Of a stretch of DNA of 64,000 bases, positions 46,737 to 58,398 are shown piece after piece. The DNA lies in contig CM018907.1 of assembly GCA_009663005.1 (NCBI GenBank), positions 7,979,686 to 8,043,685 on the forward strand. Reading direction: 5' to 3'. This DNA is from Actinidia chinensis (Eukaryota > Streptophyta > Magnoliopsida > Ericales > Actinidiaceae). The position numbers and the translations under genes were made by a program. The notes under the pieces are model-generated. The model saw only the letters and a list, made by a program, of their open reading frames with translations. It was not told the origin of the DNA and did no database searches. Positions within the stretch are counted from its first letter, which is position 1, and each line of letters begins with the position of its first letter.

Positions 46737-47469
46737 ATAAAAAATTAAACAAAAATTAAAAATTAAAAAAATATAAAAACAAAACAAAACAAAAAATAAT
46801 AGCCCAAATTAGTCCTCAGACTTCCTTTTTATCAAATGCAAATTGTTTTTTTTATTTTTATTATACAAATTTTGAATAAATGCTTAAATTAATCCTCTAA
46901 AAATATGAAGAAAGTAAAAATCTAAGGGTATAGGATAGACAATTTTGATAATTGAGAAAAGTGTCAAGGGCATTATTGTAATAGTTTGTAAAAAGAATAA
47001 AAAATAGAATTCATTTAATAAAAAGTGTTATGAAATTATTATAATAGATATTCATCTCTCCTATTAATATGGCTATTCATCTTCATGACCATTCTTCTCC
47101 CTAACTCATGTATCTTTAACTTTTTTCATTTATTTTTCATAATATATAATTATGTATAGATTTGTTATTCATGTATCTTTGAGTCTAGAAATAAAGGTTA
47201 TTTCTAGATATTGAATAAAAGAAAGCTTTTATTTTATAATTGTCTCTTGTTTTCTCTCTTTATATTATCATTTTTTTAATTTTTTTTTAGAACGCGTTAT
47301 CAGCACGAAGGTCTAACCAACTAAGATATGAATTTTTTTTTCTTATTCTATATCATCTATAAATTCAAAATTTATTTTTGTTTATAAGATCAAAGCATAT
47401 ATGACTATATAATTTTGGAAGATAATCAACCTCCCGAAGAGGTAGTATGATTAGAAAAATCTCCAATAG

Positions 47470-48790
47470 AGATTATGATTCAAAAACAAGTAGTAGACAT
47501 ATATAAAGAAGCAACTCCAGTAGAGAATCAGGTACCTGAAAATACTAGAAGTTGTAAATCACATATTGAGAATGAAGAAATTTCAATAAGTTATGTCACT
47601 ACAGAAAAAAATAGAATTGAAATCAAAGTATTATTGATCAAATATTTGTATATGTAGTGGCTACTGATCGGATCAAAGAAAGCGAGGATATTGAACCAAA
47701 ATTCGTTCAATAATGTCGACAGAGAAATGATTGGTCAAAATGAAAAGACGCAATCTAGACAGAATTAACTTCACTTGCAAAATGTGAAGTTTTTAGATCA
47801 GTAGTCCAACCTCCAAAAAATGTCAAACATGTAGGATACAAGTGGATGCTTGTACACAAACGAAATGAAAATAACAAAGTTGTAAGATACAATGCACAGC
47901 TTGTAGCACAAGTTTTCTCACAGAGACCTAGAGTTAATTATGAAGAAACATATTCTCCTGTGGTGGATGTAATTACATTTAAATTTTTAATTTTCCTAGA
48001 AATTTTTGAAGGAGTTCATATGCGTCTTATGGATATTGTAATAGTTTACTTATACGGATCACTTGGTAGTGATATTTATATGAAAGTTCATGAAGGATTG
48101 AACAATATCCAAAGCATGCAACTCAAAATCTCAAAAAAAATGTATTGAATTAAATTACAAAGATATTTGTTTGGATTAAAGCAATCGGGACAAATGTGGT
48201 ACAATCGTCTCAACACGTAACTTTTTAAAGAAGGATATATCAACAATCCTATTAGTCCATTTGTTTTTATCAAAAAATTAAAATTTGAATTTACAGTGTA
48301 TGTTGATGATTTGAATATCATAAAACCTCTTGAAGAGCTCGTAAAAGCAGTTACATACTTAAATAAAGAATTTGAAATAAAAAATCTTAAAAAGACAAAA
48401 TTTTATCTCAGCCCGCAAATCGAGCATTTATCAAATAAAATATTTGTCCATCAATCTACTTATACAAAAAAAGTGTTAAAGTATTTCTATATGGATAAAG
48501 CACATCATTAAGCTCCCCGATGGTTGTTCGATCTATTGATATAAAGAATGATCATTTTCGTCCTTGAGAAGATACTGAAGAGCTTCTTAGTCATGAAGTA
48601 CCATATCTCAATACAATTGATGCATTAATATATCTTGCTAGCTATACAAGAGAAATAGATGTTCATCAAATACGCTCAAGTGAGAATCTAGCAGATTTAT
48701 TCACCAAATATTGACTTGTATAACTTTTGCAAAACTCGTACACAAGATTGAAATGCGTTGACTTAGAGACCTTTATTGATATGCTTATAT
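47470..48790 (+). pseudogene. copia polyprotein remnant (reverse transcriptase, partial)
   Basis: Successive frames give ARLVAQ-like and SQRP.VNYEETYSPVVD, MRLMDIVIVYLYGSLGSDIY, then YVDDLNII (the YVDD catalytic motif), IFVHQSTYTKKVLK and, after a deletion, SENLADLFTK from the end of RNase H. Stops and frameshifts lie between these blocks (for example near 48147 and 48213). Gag, protease and integrase are absent, so the element cannot be autonomous. Confidence 0.85.
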
Positions 48791-48869
48791 GAGGGGGAGA
48801 TAATACACATTGTACTATTTTCATTCGCCTAGGTTTTGTCCCTTTAGATTTTCTTAGTAATATTTTTAA

Positions 48870-50007
48870 GGGAGAATTACACTGACCTCCCTGAGGTTTG
48901 ACTTTAATACACATAGTACCTCAGACATTTGAAAAATTAAAGTGACATCCTTTGAGAGTTTGAAAATTATCCTGAAACCCCTAACACCACTTTTCTCCCT
49001 ATGTTCTCCTTATAAAATGATAAAATGCCCCCTCTCTCTCATCATCCACTCTCTCTCTCCCCTCCATCTCTCTCTCTTTTTGCACACGGTTTATTTTTAT
49101 TTTTTTACTTTTATTATTATTTTTTTAATACCCTTAATTCATATTTTTTTAATAAAAAAAGAATTTTTTTATTTTTTCTTTTTTTTGCGTACCCTTTTAC
49201 TTTACTTATTTATTTATATTATTATATTATTTTATACCCTTGATTAATTTCTTTTAACAAAAAATAAATTTCCTTTTGTGTTATTATTATTTTTTTACTC
49301 TTATATTATTTATTATTATTATTGTTTCTTAATACCATTTGATTAATTTTAAACAAAAATGAATCACCTTTTGTTACTTTTTATTTTTATTTTTTGTACC
49401 CTTTTATTTTTTTATTTTTTTTATATTATTATTTCTTTGAATACCTTTGATTCATTTTTTTTAACAAAAAATAAAATTTTTTTTGTTAGTTTTTTTTTCT
49501 TTTTGTTACCTTTTTTTTTTCTTAATACCCTTGATTTTTTTTTAATACCCATGAATTTTTTTCCTTTAATATCCTTCGATTTATTTTAAAATATTTACAA
49601 ATATGTATCCAAATCTGGTATTAAAAAAAAGAATCAAAAGGGTATTAATAAAATAATAAAAATAAATTAAAGGCTATTAAAAAAAATAAAATATAAAATA
49701 TCAATAAATAAATAAAAGTGTACAAAAAAATTAAAAAAATTAACAAAAAGGTATGATTCATTTTTTGTAAAACATATTAACACGCAAAAAAAAAAAAAAA
49801 GGGTTTAATTTTAAAGAAGAAATAATATAAAAAAGTAAAAAATAAAAAAAAAAAATAGAGGAGTACATAAAGAAAAAAAATAAACAAAAAATAACAAAAG
49901 GGAATTCATTTTTGTTAAATAAAATAATCAAAGGGTATAAAAAAAAATAAAATAAAAATGGTACAAAAAAATAAAATAAAAAAAGTTAACAAAAGAAAAT
50001 TTATTTT

Positions 50008-50042
<35 letters not shown>

Positions 50043-50271
50043 AATAATAAAAAGAAAAAAAAAATTAAAAAAAAGGGTGCAAAAAGAGAGAGCGAGAGAG
50101 ATGATGGAGAGGGGCCATTTGGAATTTCATAAGGGAGACAAGGGAGAGACAAGTGGGTGTCAAGGGGTGTCAGGATAATTTTCAAACCTTAAGGGAGGCC
50201 ACCTGAATTTTTCAAACGTCAGGAGGGCTTTGGTATTAAGACAACCTCAGGGGAGGTCAGTGAATTCTCTC
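48870..50271. mobile_element. 1402-bp MULE-type foldback element
   Basis: Left end GGGAGAATTACACTGACCTC and inverted right end GAGAGAATTCACTGACCTCC continue as arms of at least 110 bp, including TTTGAAAATTATCCTGA on both sides. A perfect 9-bp duplication TATTTTTAA flanks it (48861-48869 and 50272-50280), as expected for Mutator-like elements. The centre is AT-rich low-complexity DNA with units such as TAACAAAAAATAAA in one half and their complements in the other, so the whole element is nearly one palindrome. It has no coding capacity and sits in the 3' part of the copia element. Confidence 0.85.
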
Positions 50272-50705
50272 TATTTTTAATGAGGCAGATTTTAGAAGCG
50301 TATAATAAGAATATTGTATTCTTTTTCCTTCCCTAGGATTTTTTCCTAGTAATGTTTTACTGAGGCATATTCTTCGAAAATGAATATTCAAAGGGGAGTG
50401 TTATGAAATTGTTATAATAGATATTCATCTCTCATAGCAATATGGCTATTTATCTTCATGATCATTCTTCTCCCTAACTCATGTCTTTTTAACTTTTCTC
50501 ATTTATCTTTCATAATGTATAATTATGTATAGATTTATTATTTATATATCTTTTGGCCTATAATAGATGTCATTGCTAGATGTTGAATAAGAGAAAACTT
50601 TTACCTTATAATTGTCTTTTGTTTTCTCTATTTTATATTATCATCTTGTTTTTTTTAAATTTTATAACACGTTATCAGCACGAAGATCTAACCAACTAAG
50701 GTATA

Positions 50706-52178
50706 AAATGAGGTGATCGTCGGTATAACAAAATGAGGTTGATCAAACATGAGATGTGATGCGAACACATTTACATTAAAAAATGAAGGATATGTATGTT
50801 TTTAATATGTATGTTTTTAAGAATAAACTATAATACAAATATTAGTCAATCATTTACCTATCAATATCCGATTAACTTAACTTTTAGCATAGATTTTTTA
50901 CTCAATAAATATAAAATGAATAGTTCTGATCCCATCATTAAACTCGATCAGATCCACATCGTGCTCACAACAAAGTGGTGCCCGGTGCCCCCCACCCCGC
51001 TGCGATAGAACTAATGTTCCTATCCAAGAACCCACATGTGTGACAGGAGAGACCACTAATTGTGCTAAATTTCGGGACGCCCACAAGCACGCAGACAAAT
51101 AAAAGCCAACCAATCTATCTACCTGTGGTCTGTGGCCTGTCTTCTTCAAGTCTTCTTGCTCTCTGTTTACTTTGCAAGTAAATATAGCTTTAAATATGTG
51201 CAGAACCAGTCTCAGTCACATGGGTTCATCTAGAAAGAGACAAAATTATTACTTTTCTTTAAATAAAAAAATTATTATTTTTGATAAATAAAATTATTAT
51301 TTTTTCAAAAAAAGGAAAAAGAAATAACCGAATCAGACATGGGTATCATTCGTTTATTATAATGCTGTGATTGTTGTAATTATTGAGTTTACGATATGCT
51401 TGGAGGTATGTGTTGTTGGTTTTATGTAATGGAATGTGCATTTTGATGCAATTATCATAATATGTACCAACCAGAAAATTTAATGTTTGTAAATTACCTT
51501 AAACTTGAAACTATATATCATATATTTTTTCATAGTGCAAACACGAAGTTTACGTACATCTAATAATCAAGTGATACATCATTAATTTTTAATCTCTTTT
51601 CAAAAAGAGAAAAAAAGTACATAACGATCGGACCTAGAAGAAGGTACCTAAAAGAAATCGAGCTCAATCCAAAGACCAAACACGCTAAAATTGCAAAAAA
51701 ATAATAATCGCCTACTAATCACTCCAACAGCGTGATTCTCTTGGATCAGCAACCATTCACTAATAAACTCCAAAAAAAAATAAGGAAAACATTTCTATTT
51801 AAATAAGGGCAAAATCGTAAATTTGACTGTTTACCTCACATAATTTAAATTCAAATAAGTTCTACATATGGGCTCCTACTGTAATTTTCCCTATTTTTTA
51901 TTTCCTACATGGCTGACATACGGATCTTTTGCTTTTCTCTGTTGTATTCTGTTTCAGAATTTAGAGGTTCGATGTCCAGTTCTAATTCATGAATGTAGTT
52001 AACACATTTTATCTATACAATGCAAACTACTACTGGAATACAATACAAGAAGTCAATCGAGCTCATGGACATATCATCTCCATCCTCGTAGACTAGCTCA
52101 GCCGAATATTTCATCTAATAATTCACTCCCTCTTGTTTGGAATTCGGTAAATTCTCCTCGACCCACAAGTAATGAAAG
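50706..52178. other. Intergenic DNA, no gene seen
   Basis: AT-rich, with runs of A and T and a short GC-richer patch near 50960-51110. No repeat ends or coding motifs recognised. Confidence 0.5.
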
Positions 52179-52796
52179 TGTTTGGAAATATTGTGTGAAT
52201 GAAAGCCCAAATAGGGCTGGATTTAACAACCCCGAAGGGCTGTTTAATAGCCCTAAGCGCATAAACATCCCTAAGCTGGGTTTATTAAGTCATACAAGCC
52301 TCTCCTAATGAAGCCCTAACCACCCTCATGGCTGAGAGTTACAAAAGTTAAAGGACATTTGGTTCCTAAATTCTAATGCTTTGCGATAGAAAAGTAAAGA
52401 CACGATAATAAACAAAAAATCATATGCCATTGGAGTTCTTTGAGAGAAAGAAGACAAGACTTGTATCGTTCGCCAAGGCTGTTTCCGGAGGTGTGTTTCG
52501 TCGACGTAAGCGGTTCATTTATTTTACTATTTTCCTGGTAGTAAGACGTCGTTAAAAACCTACAACACCTCGGTAGGCGGGCGAATTTTATTTATTTTAA
52601 GTTTGTTAGAACAATTGTTTGATTCGGCAAATAATAGAATTCCGCAAAGATAATTTTGCAATAAAGTTGGAAATTAACATAGAACGAAATCAGAAATTAA
52701 AATACAAACCCAAAAGTTAGAAATACAACCTGACTGTAAATTAAGAATTCAAATATTTTTGTTACTAACAAAACTTAAGCAAGATTGTTTTTTTTT
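52179..52796 (+). repeat. 5' LTR with inverted distal segment
   Basis: 52179-52603 aligns in direct orientation with the 3' LTR. From about 52606 (GTTAGAACAATTGTTTGATT) to 52796 (ACTTAAGCAAGATTG) the sequence matches the reverse complement of the last 190 bases of the 3' LTR. Confidence 0.8.
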
Positions 52797-55700
52797 CATG
52801 ATCAGCAATTGAATTTCAAAAAATGATTTCTGATCTGGCTTTATGAATTTATAAAACTGTTTTATTTCAGTTTAATATTCTGAAATCAAAACAAAAGGTG
52901 ATTGCGTCTTTCTTTTGTTTATTTCAGCATCTCATTCAATTTGTTTCCGGCTGTTTTTGTTTCTGTTTGGAAGATTTTGATTAATTTGTTTTCTGAAAAA
53001 AAAAAACAGTTCTGTTTTTAGAATCTGTTTCAGAAAGAAAAAAAATATTCAGAATCTGTTTCTGAAAAGAACAGTTTTGTTTATAAAAAAAATGTCCAAA
53101 GAACAATTTAGTTCTTAATGTTCTTCAGAAAAGTGAATACTTTGACAAATATGGTTGATCAATTGTTCTAGACAAAATACTTTTTAAACCAAAATAGTAG
53201 ACAGTTTTAAAAATTACTTATACATTCAGAAGCATTAAAAATTGCTTGTGTAGTATGATCTGAGAGATGAATAACCCATTGGGACCTGCAGTTTTTACTG
53301 GACAAAGGGAAATCATGCTTTACCATAGTTCTACATAAACACATGATTTTTCTATTATGGGTTTTTTATTAAGAATTGGAAAGTGTAAACCCAGATGAAA
53401 GATGCACAAATGACTGAGATTTTGCCAATGCCTGTGTATGAGAAGAAAACTCATCGTTTTCATGGGAAAAAAAAAATAGTTTTCTGAAATTGCAGTTTTC
53501 TGTATTGTTTACGGAAATTGTTGTAATCTCTGTTTTTTTTGGGGGGGCAATTGGATTGTAAAAACTAAAATTAGTGTTATATACAGATTTACACTGTTAT
53601 CAGTTTTCAGAAACAGCTATTTGTGTTCGTAGTTATTGAGAAGAAAAATAAAAATTGTTCAGATTTTTAATTTTAGAATTTATTTTTGTATTAATACTGT
53701 TTTCAAATTTATTTTTGAAACGACATCTTAACTCTAGAAAAAAAAAACAAGTTCTTCTGTGGGTGGGTTACCATCAGATTCGGCCTTGGTGGTTCCTTAA
53801 TGTGCAGAACAGAGTGTACTCCGAATGCCTCTGAAAAAAAAAAAAAACTTTGCTATACCTAGATGGGTTGAACTCATCTCATGTAAATTAGGCTAACTAA
53901 CTCTGAATGCTGAAATTGGTTATGGTGATTGCTTGCTTGCACTTTGTGGTTTTCTTACACCTATCGATCTCGTAGTGAAGAGAGAGTAAGAAGGATGATA
54001 TCTGGAGCATGGAGGATTTGATTTGGGGCTGGAGAAATCAGAAATCATAATGGTGAAAGTTGTTACGCTTTATTCCTATTTTGAACAAATTAAAGATTCT
54101 CCCCTATTTTGGTAATTAAAGTTTTACCTTATACTTTGAAAAAGTATTATTTTATTTTATTTTTTCCAAAATTTTAGAAAGTACAGTTTAAAATCAAAAC
54201 TTTTTGAAATTACAATTTAAGCTCCACTTAAATTTTGGTAATTACAGAATACCCAAGATTTGATAACAATTACAATTTCTTTTCTTCTTCCCTCATTTTA
54301 GAAATTGTAGTTTTAAACCCCAATTTTTAAGGAGATTATTTTTTTATCCCTAGATGGTCAACTCGTGGCGTGGTGTGACTTTGATCATTTTTTTAGTTAT
54401 GAGGCTACAGTCTTAGCAGTTGTGCGCGACTGGCCTTTGTGAAATAAACTATCATACTGGATTAATCTTACTCGGTTATATGGCATGATGCTACGCAGAA
54501 CTGCTTCTGATTTGCACGAGAGATACATATGTGTTTCGTCATTAATAGTCCTGTTAGTGGATGACTTGGATAGGTCGTTTGTGGTCGGCATGAAGTGATT
54601 GATAGTGCAACCTGTTCACTCAGTCCAGACCACGACCTGTGGTGTGTTGCCTGTATAGGCTTTATTCTTCTCAATAGAGGTCCAAAGATAAAATGCACAA
54701 GTGTGAGACTTGTGTTGAAAAACAAAGTTAACTTGGTCTTTGCTTCATTTTGGTTGAAAGAAGTACTGAATCCATTGATTTAATCTACACCGCTGTGTGT
54801 AATTTGAGTATTTTTAAACACCAATGCGAACACAAAAAAAGGGATTTTATATTACTTTCATAGATGATTGTAATAAAATACTTATTATTTTATTTGCTAA
54901 AGAGAAATGGATGAAATTTTGAACAAATTCATCTAATATAAGAATAATTGTGAATATGAATCACCACGTGAATGATATTTGCCTAGCATGTGATTATTGG
55001 TGTGAAAATCACCAGACCATCTAGACGAAACTTGGGTTGTCCTCAGATTAACTATATTGATAAGATTCTCAAGAGAACTTCAATCACGTCGATTCAATGT
55101 GGAAAGGACTCCTATAGATTACATCTCCACTTATTCCACGAATGAGGGGAAGGGCGATCCCAATTGGAAGTATTCTTTTTATAATTTGGAGTTTAATGTA
55201 CTCAATGGTTGATAACTACTCTCAAGTGATGTTTGTCACTAAGTGACTATGTGAGGTCAAATGACAATATTGCGGATCTCGCTTACCAAAGGGTTACCAG
55301 GAGTAGTTGATCAAGCCTCGAAAAGGAATGGTTTAAAGCCTGTTTACAGAAAAGATATGTGAAAGAACAACCCTCCAACCCTAGTGACTGGAGATCCCAG
55401 ATCTAGGTTCAATGGGATAACCTACTTGCGTATATCTCTATATATCACTGTGAAAAAAGTTGTACCCGTTCCTATGATGCAACAGTGATTGTGTCTCAGG
55501 TAAACTTAGTTTTTTAAATGACTTTTTGTGCGGGTAGGCTAGAATGGGTATAAATGAAGATATCCATGGAAAAAATTCACCTATGTGATATGAATAGGGC
55601 CGCTTTTCGTGAAAATTTGAGAAGGCAAAATTTTTGATACAATACTTGCAGACCGAAGAGTTTTTCCAATGCCAAAATTGACACAACAGTGAGAACTGAA

Positions 55701-55953
55701 CTGCTTCATGAGAGTTCCTGTGTGACGTCTATTGTCTCAATTTACAAACAATTACACCGACGGTGGCAACAGTTCAAGCAAGGCTCTTCACTGTCTGTCC
55801 ATGTAAATTCTATAGACTCTCACAAGGGAAGGTTTCAAGGCCAAAAGCTACCTATCCTATGCAGGATTATCCGTTGTCTCCCTCTCTCAACCCTCTCTTA
55901 GTCTTGGGTCGATTGAGTCGGTCTGCATGAAATATTTCATTCATGGGGGGGCT

Positions 55954-56553
55954 TGTTGGAATATGGTGTGAATTAAAGCCCAAATAGGGCTGGATTTACC
56001 AACTCCCAAAGGAGCTGTTAAAGCCCTCAGGGCAAAAAGCCATAACTCCCTAAAGCTGGGTTTATTAAGCCATAAAAGCCTCCCTAATGAACAGCCGTAA
56101 ACCCCCTCATGGCTGAAGTTACAACAAAAGTTAAAAGGGACATTTGTTCCTAATAAATTCTAATGCTTGCATTAGAAAAGTAGACCAAAGAATAAATAAC
56201 AAATAACCATATGCCTTTGAGTTCTTTGGAAGAAAGAGAGACAGAACTTGTATCAGTTATTCGCCAAGGCTGGCTTGAGGTGTTTTTCACACTAAGCGAT
56301 TCACCATTTTATCCTGGGAGTAAGCGTCGGTAAAAACCTACAACACCCTCGGTAGGGCGGCGAATCTTGCTTAGGATAACTGCGAAAGCAGACTTTGTCC
56401 TACTTTCATTTTGTATTTCTAACTTTTTGGTTTTGTATTTTAATTTCTGCATTCAGTCATTACCACAATACCTTAATTTCAATTTATTGCAAATTGAATA
56501 GCAATTATTCTTTGGAATTCTATATTTGCCGAATCAAACAATTTGTTCTAACA
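55954..56553 (+). repeat. 3' LTR, 600 bp
   Basis: Begins TGTTGGAATATGG directly after the purine tract and ends TTTGTTCTAACA before the GAAAG duplication. It probably represents the uninverted arrangement. Confidence 0.83.
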
Positions 56554-57850
56554 GAAAGCTCGCGGGTTTCTTGTAAATTCCTGCCCTCTGCCTCGGGCGT
56601 CCTCAGGATAAGTGATCCGATGGATTATAAATAGCCTTCAAACAATTCTCTATCACCCTTCTCTCTTCTGCAAATCTGGCTGTAAGGTCTTTTAACCCTT
56701 GGATAATCTTCTGAGACCTCAACTTCTGTGTCGGTAATACCCCTTTGGTTTTCGCAGCATGAGGGCCTATTCCGTTGCAGCACTCACTGCAGCAGCTATT
56801 TTGTCTCTGGAAGTTGAACTTTGCTCTGTTTGTAGCTCTTCAGAAAGGCATCCGCAGGCCTGCCATAATAAACAAAATGTTTCTCGAGCATTTGGAATGA
56901 TTTTGAGTCGATCCTTGTTCTAATTCGGGTAATCTCTGTCCTTAACTACCGAATGAAAGTTTAGTTGGCAAATTATGTAGAATTTTCTACTATTGGCATC
57001 TTAAATTAAAACAAACACCCATGACTACGACTCCTAATTTCAAAAATTTCCGCTACCGCGTAATTTGTTCTTTCAAAAATTTCCGCTACCACGTAATTTG
57101 TTCTAGAAGTGATTTAAATGTCAAAAATAAGTTTGTTTAGTAATTTCATGTCTTCAATGGCTTTAGCTTTAGTTGGATAGTGACATTTACCTCCAAGGGT
57201 ACGAGTACGACCCTCTCTATCACTCTCAAAGAGTTATATTTGCGAATGTTGTCTTATTCTGTATACTTATGGAATGTGTTGATGGACTTTATTGTGTGGT
57301 TGAATGTCCTGTTTAATGTAATTGTCATGAAATTGGTAAATTATCACTTAACAATTGACGTTAGATGCATATTATTTCCTTTCGTGATGGTATTCTTTTC
57401 TTTGCCGTAATTCGGATTGAACTTGGTTGTGTGTACGCAATTGCATTACTATGTACTAGACGGTGTGCACATCCATCGAAATTTCAGAGATCAAATTAAG
57501 TATTTGAATTGGAAATTAAGTCGTCTAAATTTGAAATTATTTATTTTAATGAAGATTGAGGAGGGGAAAGGTATAGGGGTAATTTAGGAATGAATAAAGC
57601 ATTAAGAAGTTTCAAAACGTGACCAATACCAACCAAATAACTCCCTTTATATATTGAACTAAATGCTGCGCTATTGAAACCTTATAAATCAAATAAAGAG
57701 TTTGAATGTGAGATTAAACAATTTAAATTTAAATTTAAATTTAAATTCAAATTTAAGTAGTTTAATGGATATTAAGGAGCGCAAAAATAGAAGATATGTT
57801 GTGTGCATAAAATAAATATATATAACCTATGAACTTAACCTCTGAGACTA
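56554..57850. other. Intergenic DNA with a promoter-like motif and a 54-codon frame
   Basis: TTATAAATAGCC near 56625 resembles a TATA box, followed by a CT-rich start-like region. At 56759-56923 an ATG after a good acceptor (TTTTCGCAG) opens 54 codons starting MRAYSVAALTAAAILSLEVE, mildly hydrophobic at its N-terminus. I recognise no family; it may be the remnant first exon of a gene. A 33-bp tandem duplication lies at 57038-57103. Confidence 0.35.
57038..57103. repeat. 33-bp tandem duplication
   Basis: Two adjacent copies starting TTTCAAAAATTTCCGCTACC differ at one base (G/A). Confidence 0.92.
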
Positions 57851-57854
57851 GACA

Positions 57855-58140
57855 ATCTTGAAGGCAACTTCAGCCTTTGGATGCTTGTTCTTGTCAGGAT
57901 GAAGTTGCAAAGCTGCCAAGAAAACACTCTTCGCTTCCACCATGATGAGAACAAAGCAGAATTGTACCTATAAATATAATCATGTACTTACCAAGTTTAT
58001 GATACTGCTTTCTAATCACATCCATACTTGAAGTATTAGGTAGCAGTCGAGGAAAGGCGATCTAGATTGCCTCGATATGTTGCAATTCTCTGCCACTAAC
58101 TGAGATTTGAGATATGCTTCTTCTCTCATTCTCCCCATTG
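57855..58140 (-). pseudogene. DnaJ J-domain protein pseudogene fragment
   Basis: Minus-strand exon 1 (about 58140-58000) reads EEAYLKSQLVAENCNISR, then MDVIRKQYHKL after a frame change, ending at a donor GGTAAGTAC. A second piece (about 57918-57858, after TTCTTGGCAG) gives LQLHPDKNKHPKAEVAFKIV with the HPDKN signature (HPD is the Hsp70-stimulating triplet), then an immediate TAG where the family continues. The middle of helix I is shortened and everything after the J-domain is missing. A fragment of a plant J-domain protein, not functional. Confidence 0.8.
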
Positions 58141-58236
58141 ATGTGAAGAGAGAGAGAGAGAGGTTTGGTGTATGGTGCAAGTGTAAGTAAGGAATGTGGG
58201 TGGAGCGGTTAAGAAAAAAGAGGGCAGTGTTTTGGG

Positions 58237-58398
58237 TGTCCCAAATGCTCTGTCTCAGTCCCATGTTCCACCCCCAATGAACAACACATGTCCAAATGTA
58301 ATTTACCTAATTACAAATTTTTTTCTGATAAATTACATTTGGACAGATGTCGTTTCATATTGGGGGTTGGGATAGGGGCTGTGACAGAGTATTTGGAA
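58237..58398. repeat. Foldback with arms of about 70 bp
   Basis: The core TGTCCAAATGTAATTTA (58289-58305) pairs perfectly with 58329-58345, with a 23-base loop. Outside the core the arms continue to pair imperfectly through CCCCCAAT, TCCCA and CCAAAT(G/A)CTCTGTC blocks. A transcript would form a long hairpin like those of MITE-derived small-RNA precursors. Confidence 0.78.

Larger units (their letters stand above)
42651..47025. other. Intergenic, repeat-bearing DNA
   Basis: Contains the MITE/SINE cluster at 43196-43775, a T tract at about 43809-43842, a 34-bp direct repeat (43888-43921 and 43978-44011, about 90 bp apart), a candidate exon at 44581-44669 and a foldback at 46536-46736. No other gene recognised. 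Confidence 0.5.
47026..50705 (+). mobile_element. Degenerate Ty1/copia retrotransposon
   Basis: LTRs start TGTTATGAAATT(A/G)TTATAATAG at 47026 and 50399. Both run through ATTCTTCTCCCTAACTCATG and TAATTATGTATAGATTT to a TTATCAGCACGA primer-site-like motif. A purine tract CAAAGGGGAG abuts the second LTR. The interior keeps copia reverse transcriptase but no gag or integrase, and the RNase H part is cut down. The second LTR is also followed by the primer site and about 20 more bases of internal sequence, so the right end is not a simple LTR end. A MULE foldback interrupts it at 48870-50271. Confidence 0.83.
52179..56553 (+). mobile_element. Ty1/copia-like LTR retrotransposon with rearranged 5' LTR
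   Basis: Direct copies start TGTT(T)GGAA(A)TAT at 52179 and 55954. They share AAAGCCCAAATAGGGCTGGA, GCTGGGTTTATTAAG, CCTACAACACC and CGGTAGG blocks. GAAAG flanks the element on both sides (52174-52178 and 56554-56558), a perfect 5-bp duplication. A purine tract CATGGGGGGGCT precedes the 3' LTR. In the 5' LTR the distal part (about 52604-52796) is inverted relative to 56368-56553. The interior is degenerate: a copia remnant LSSQINYIDKILKR-like lies near 55030-55085 with a frameshift, and no other domain is clear. Small indels between LTRs are frequent. Confidence 0.82.

Noticed and set aside
48942..49589. Several overlapping frames rich in Phe, Leu, Ile and Tyr
   Set aside because: These are translations of low-complexity AT repeats in the MULE foldback.
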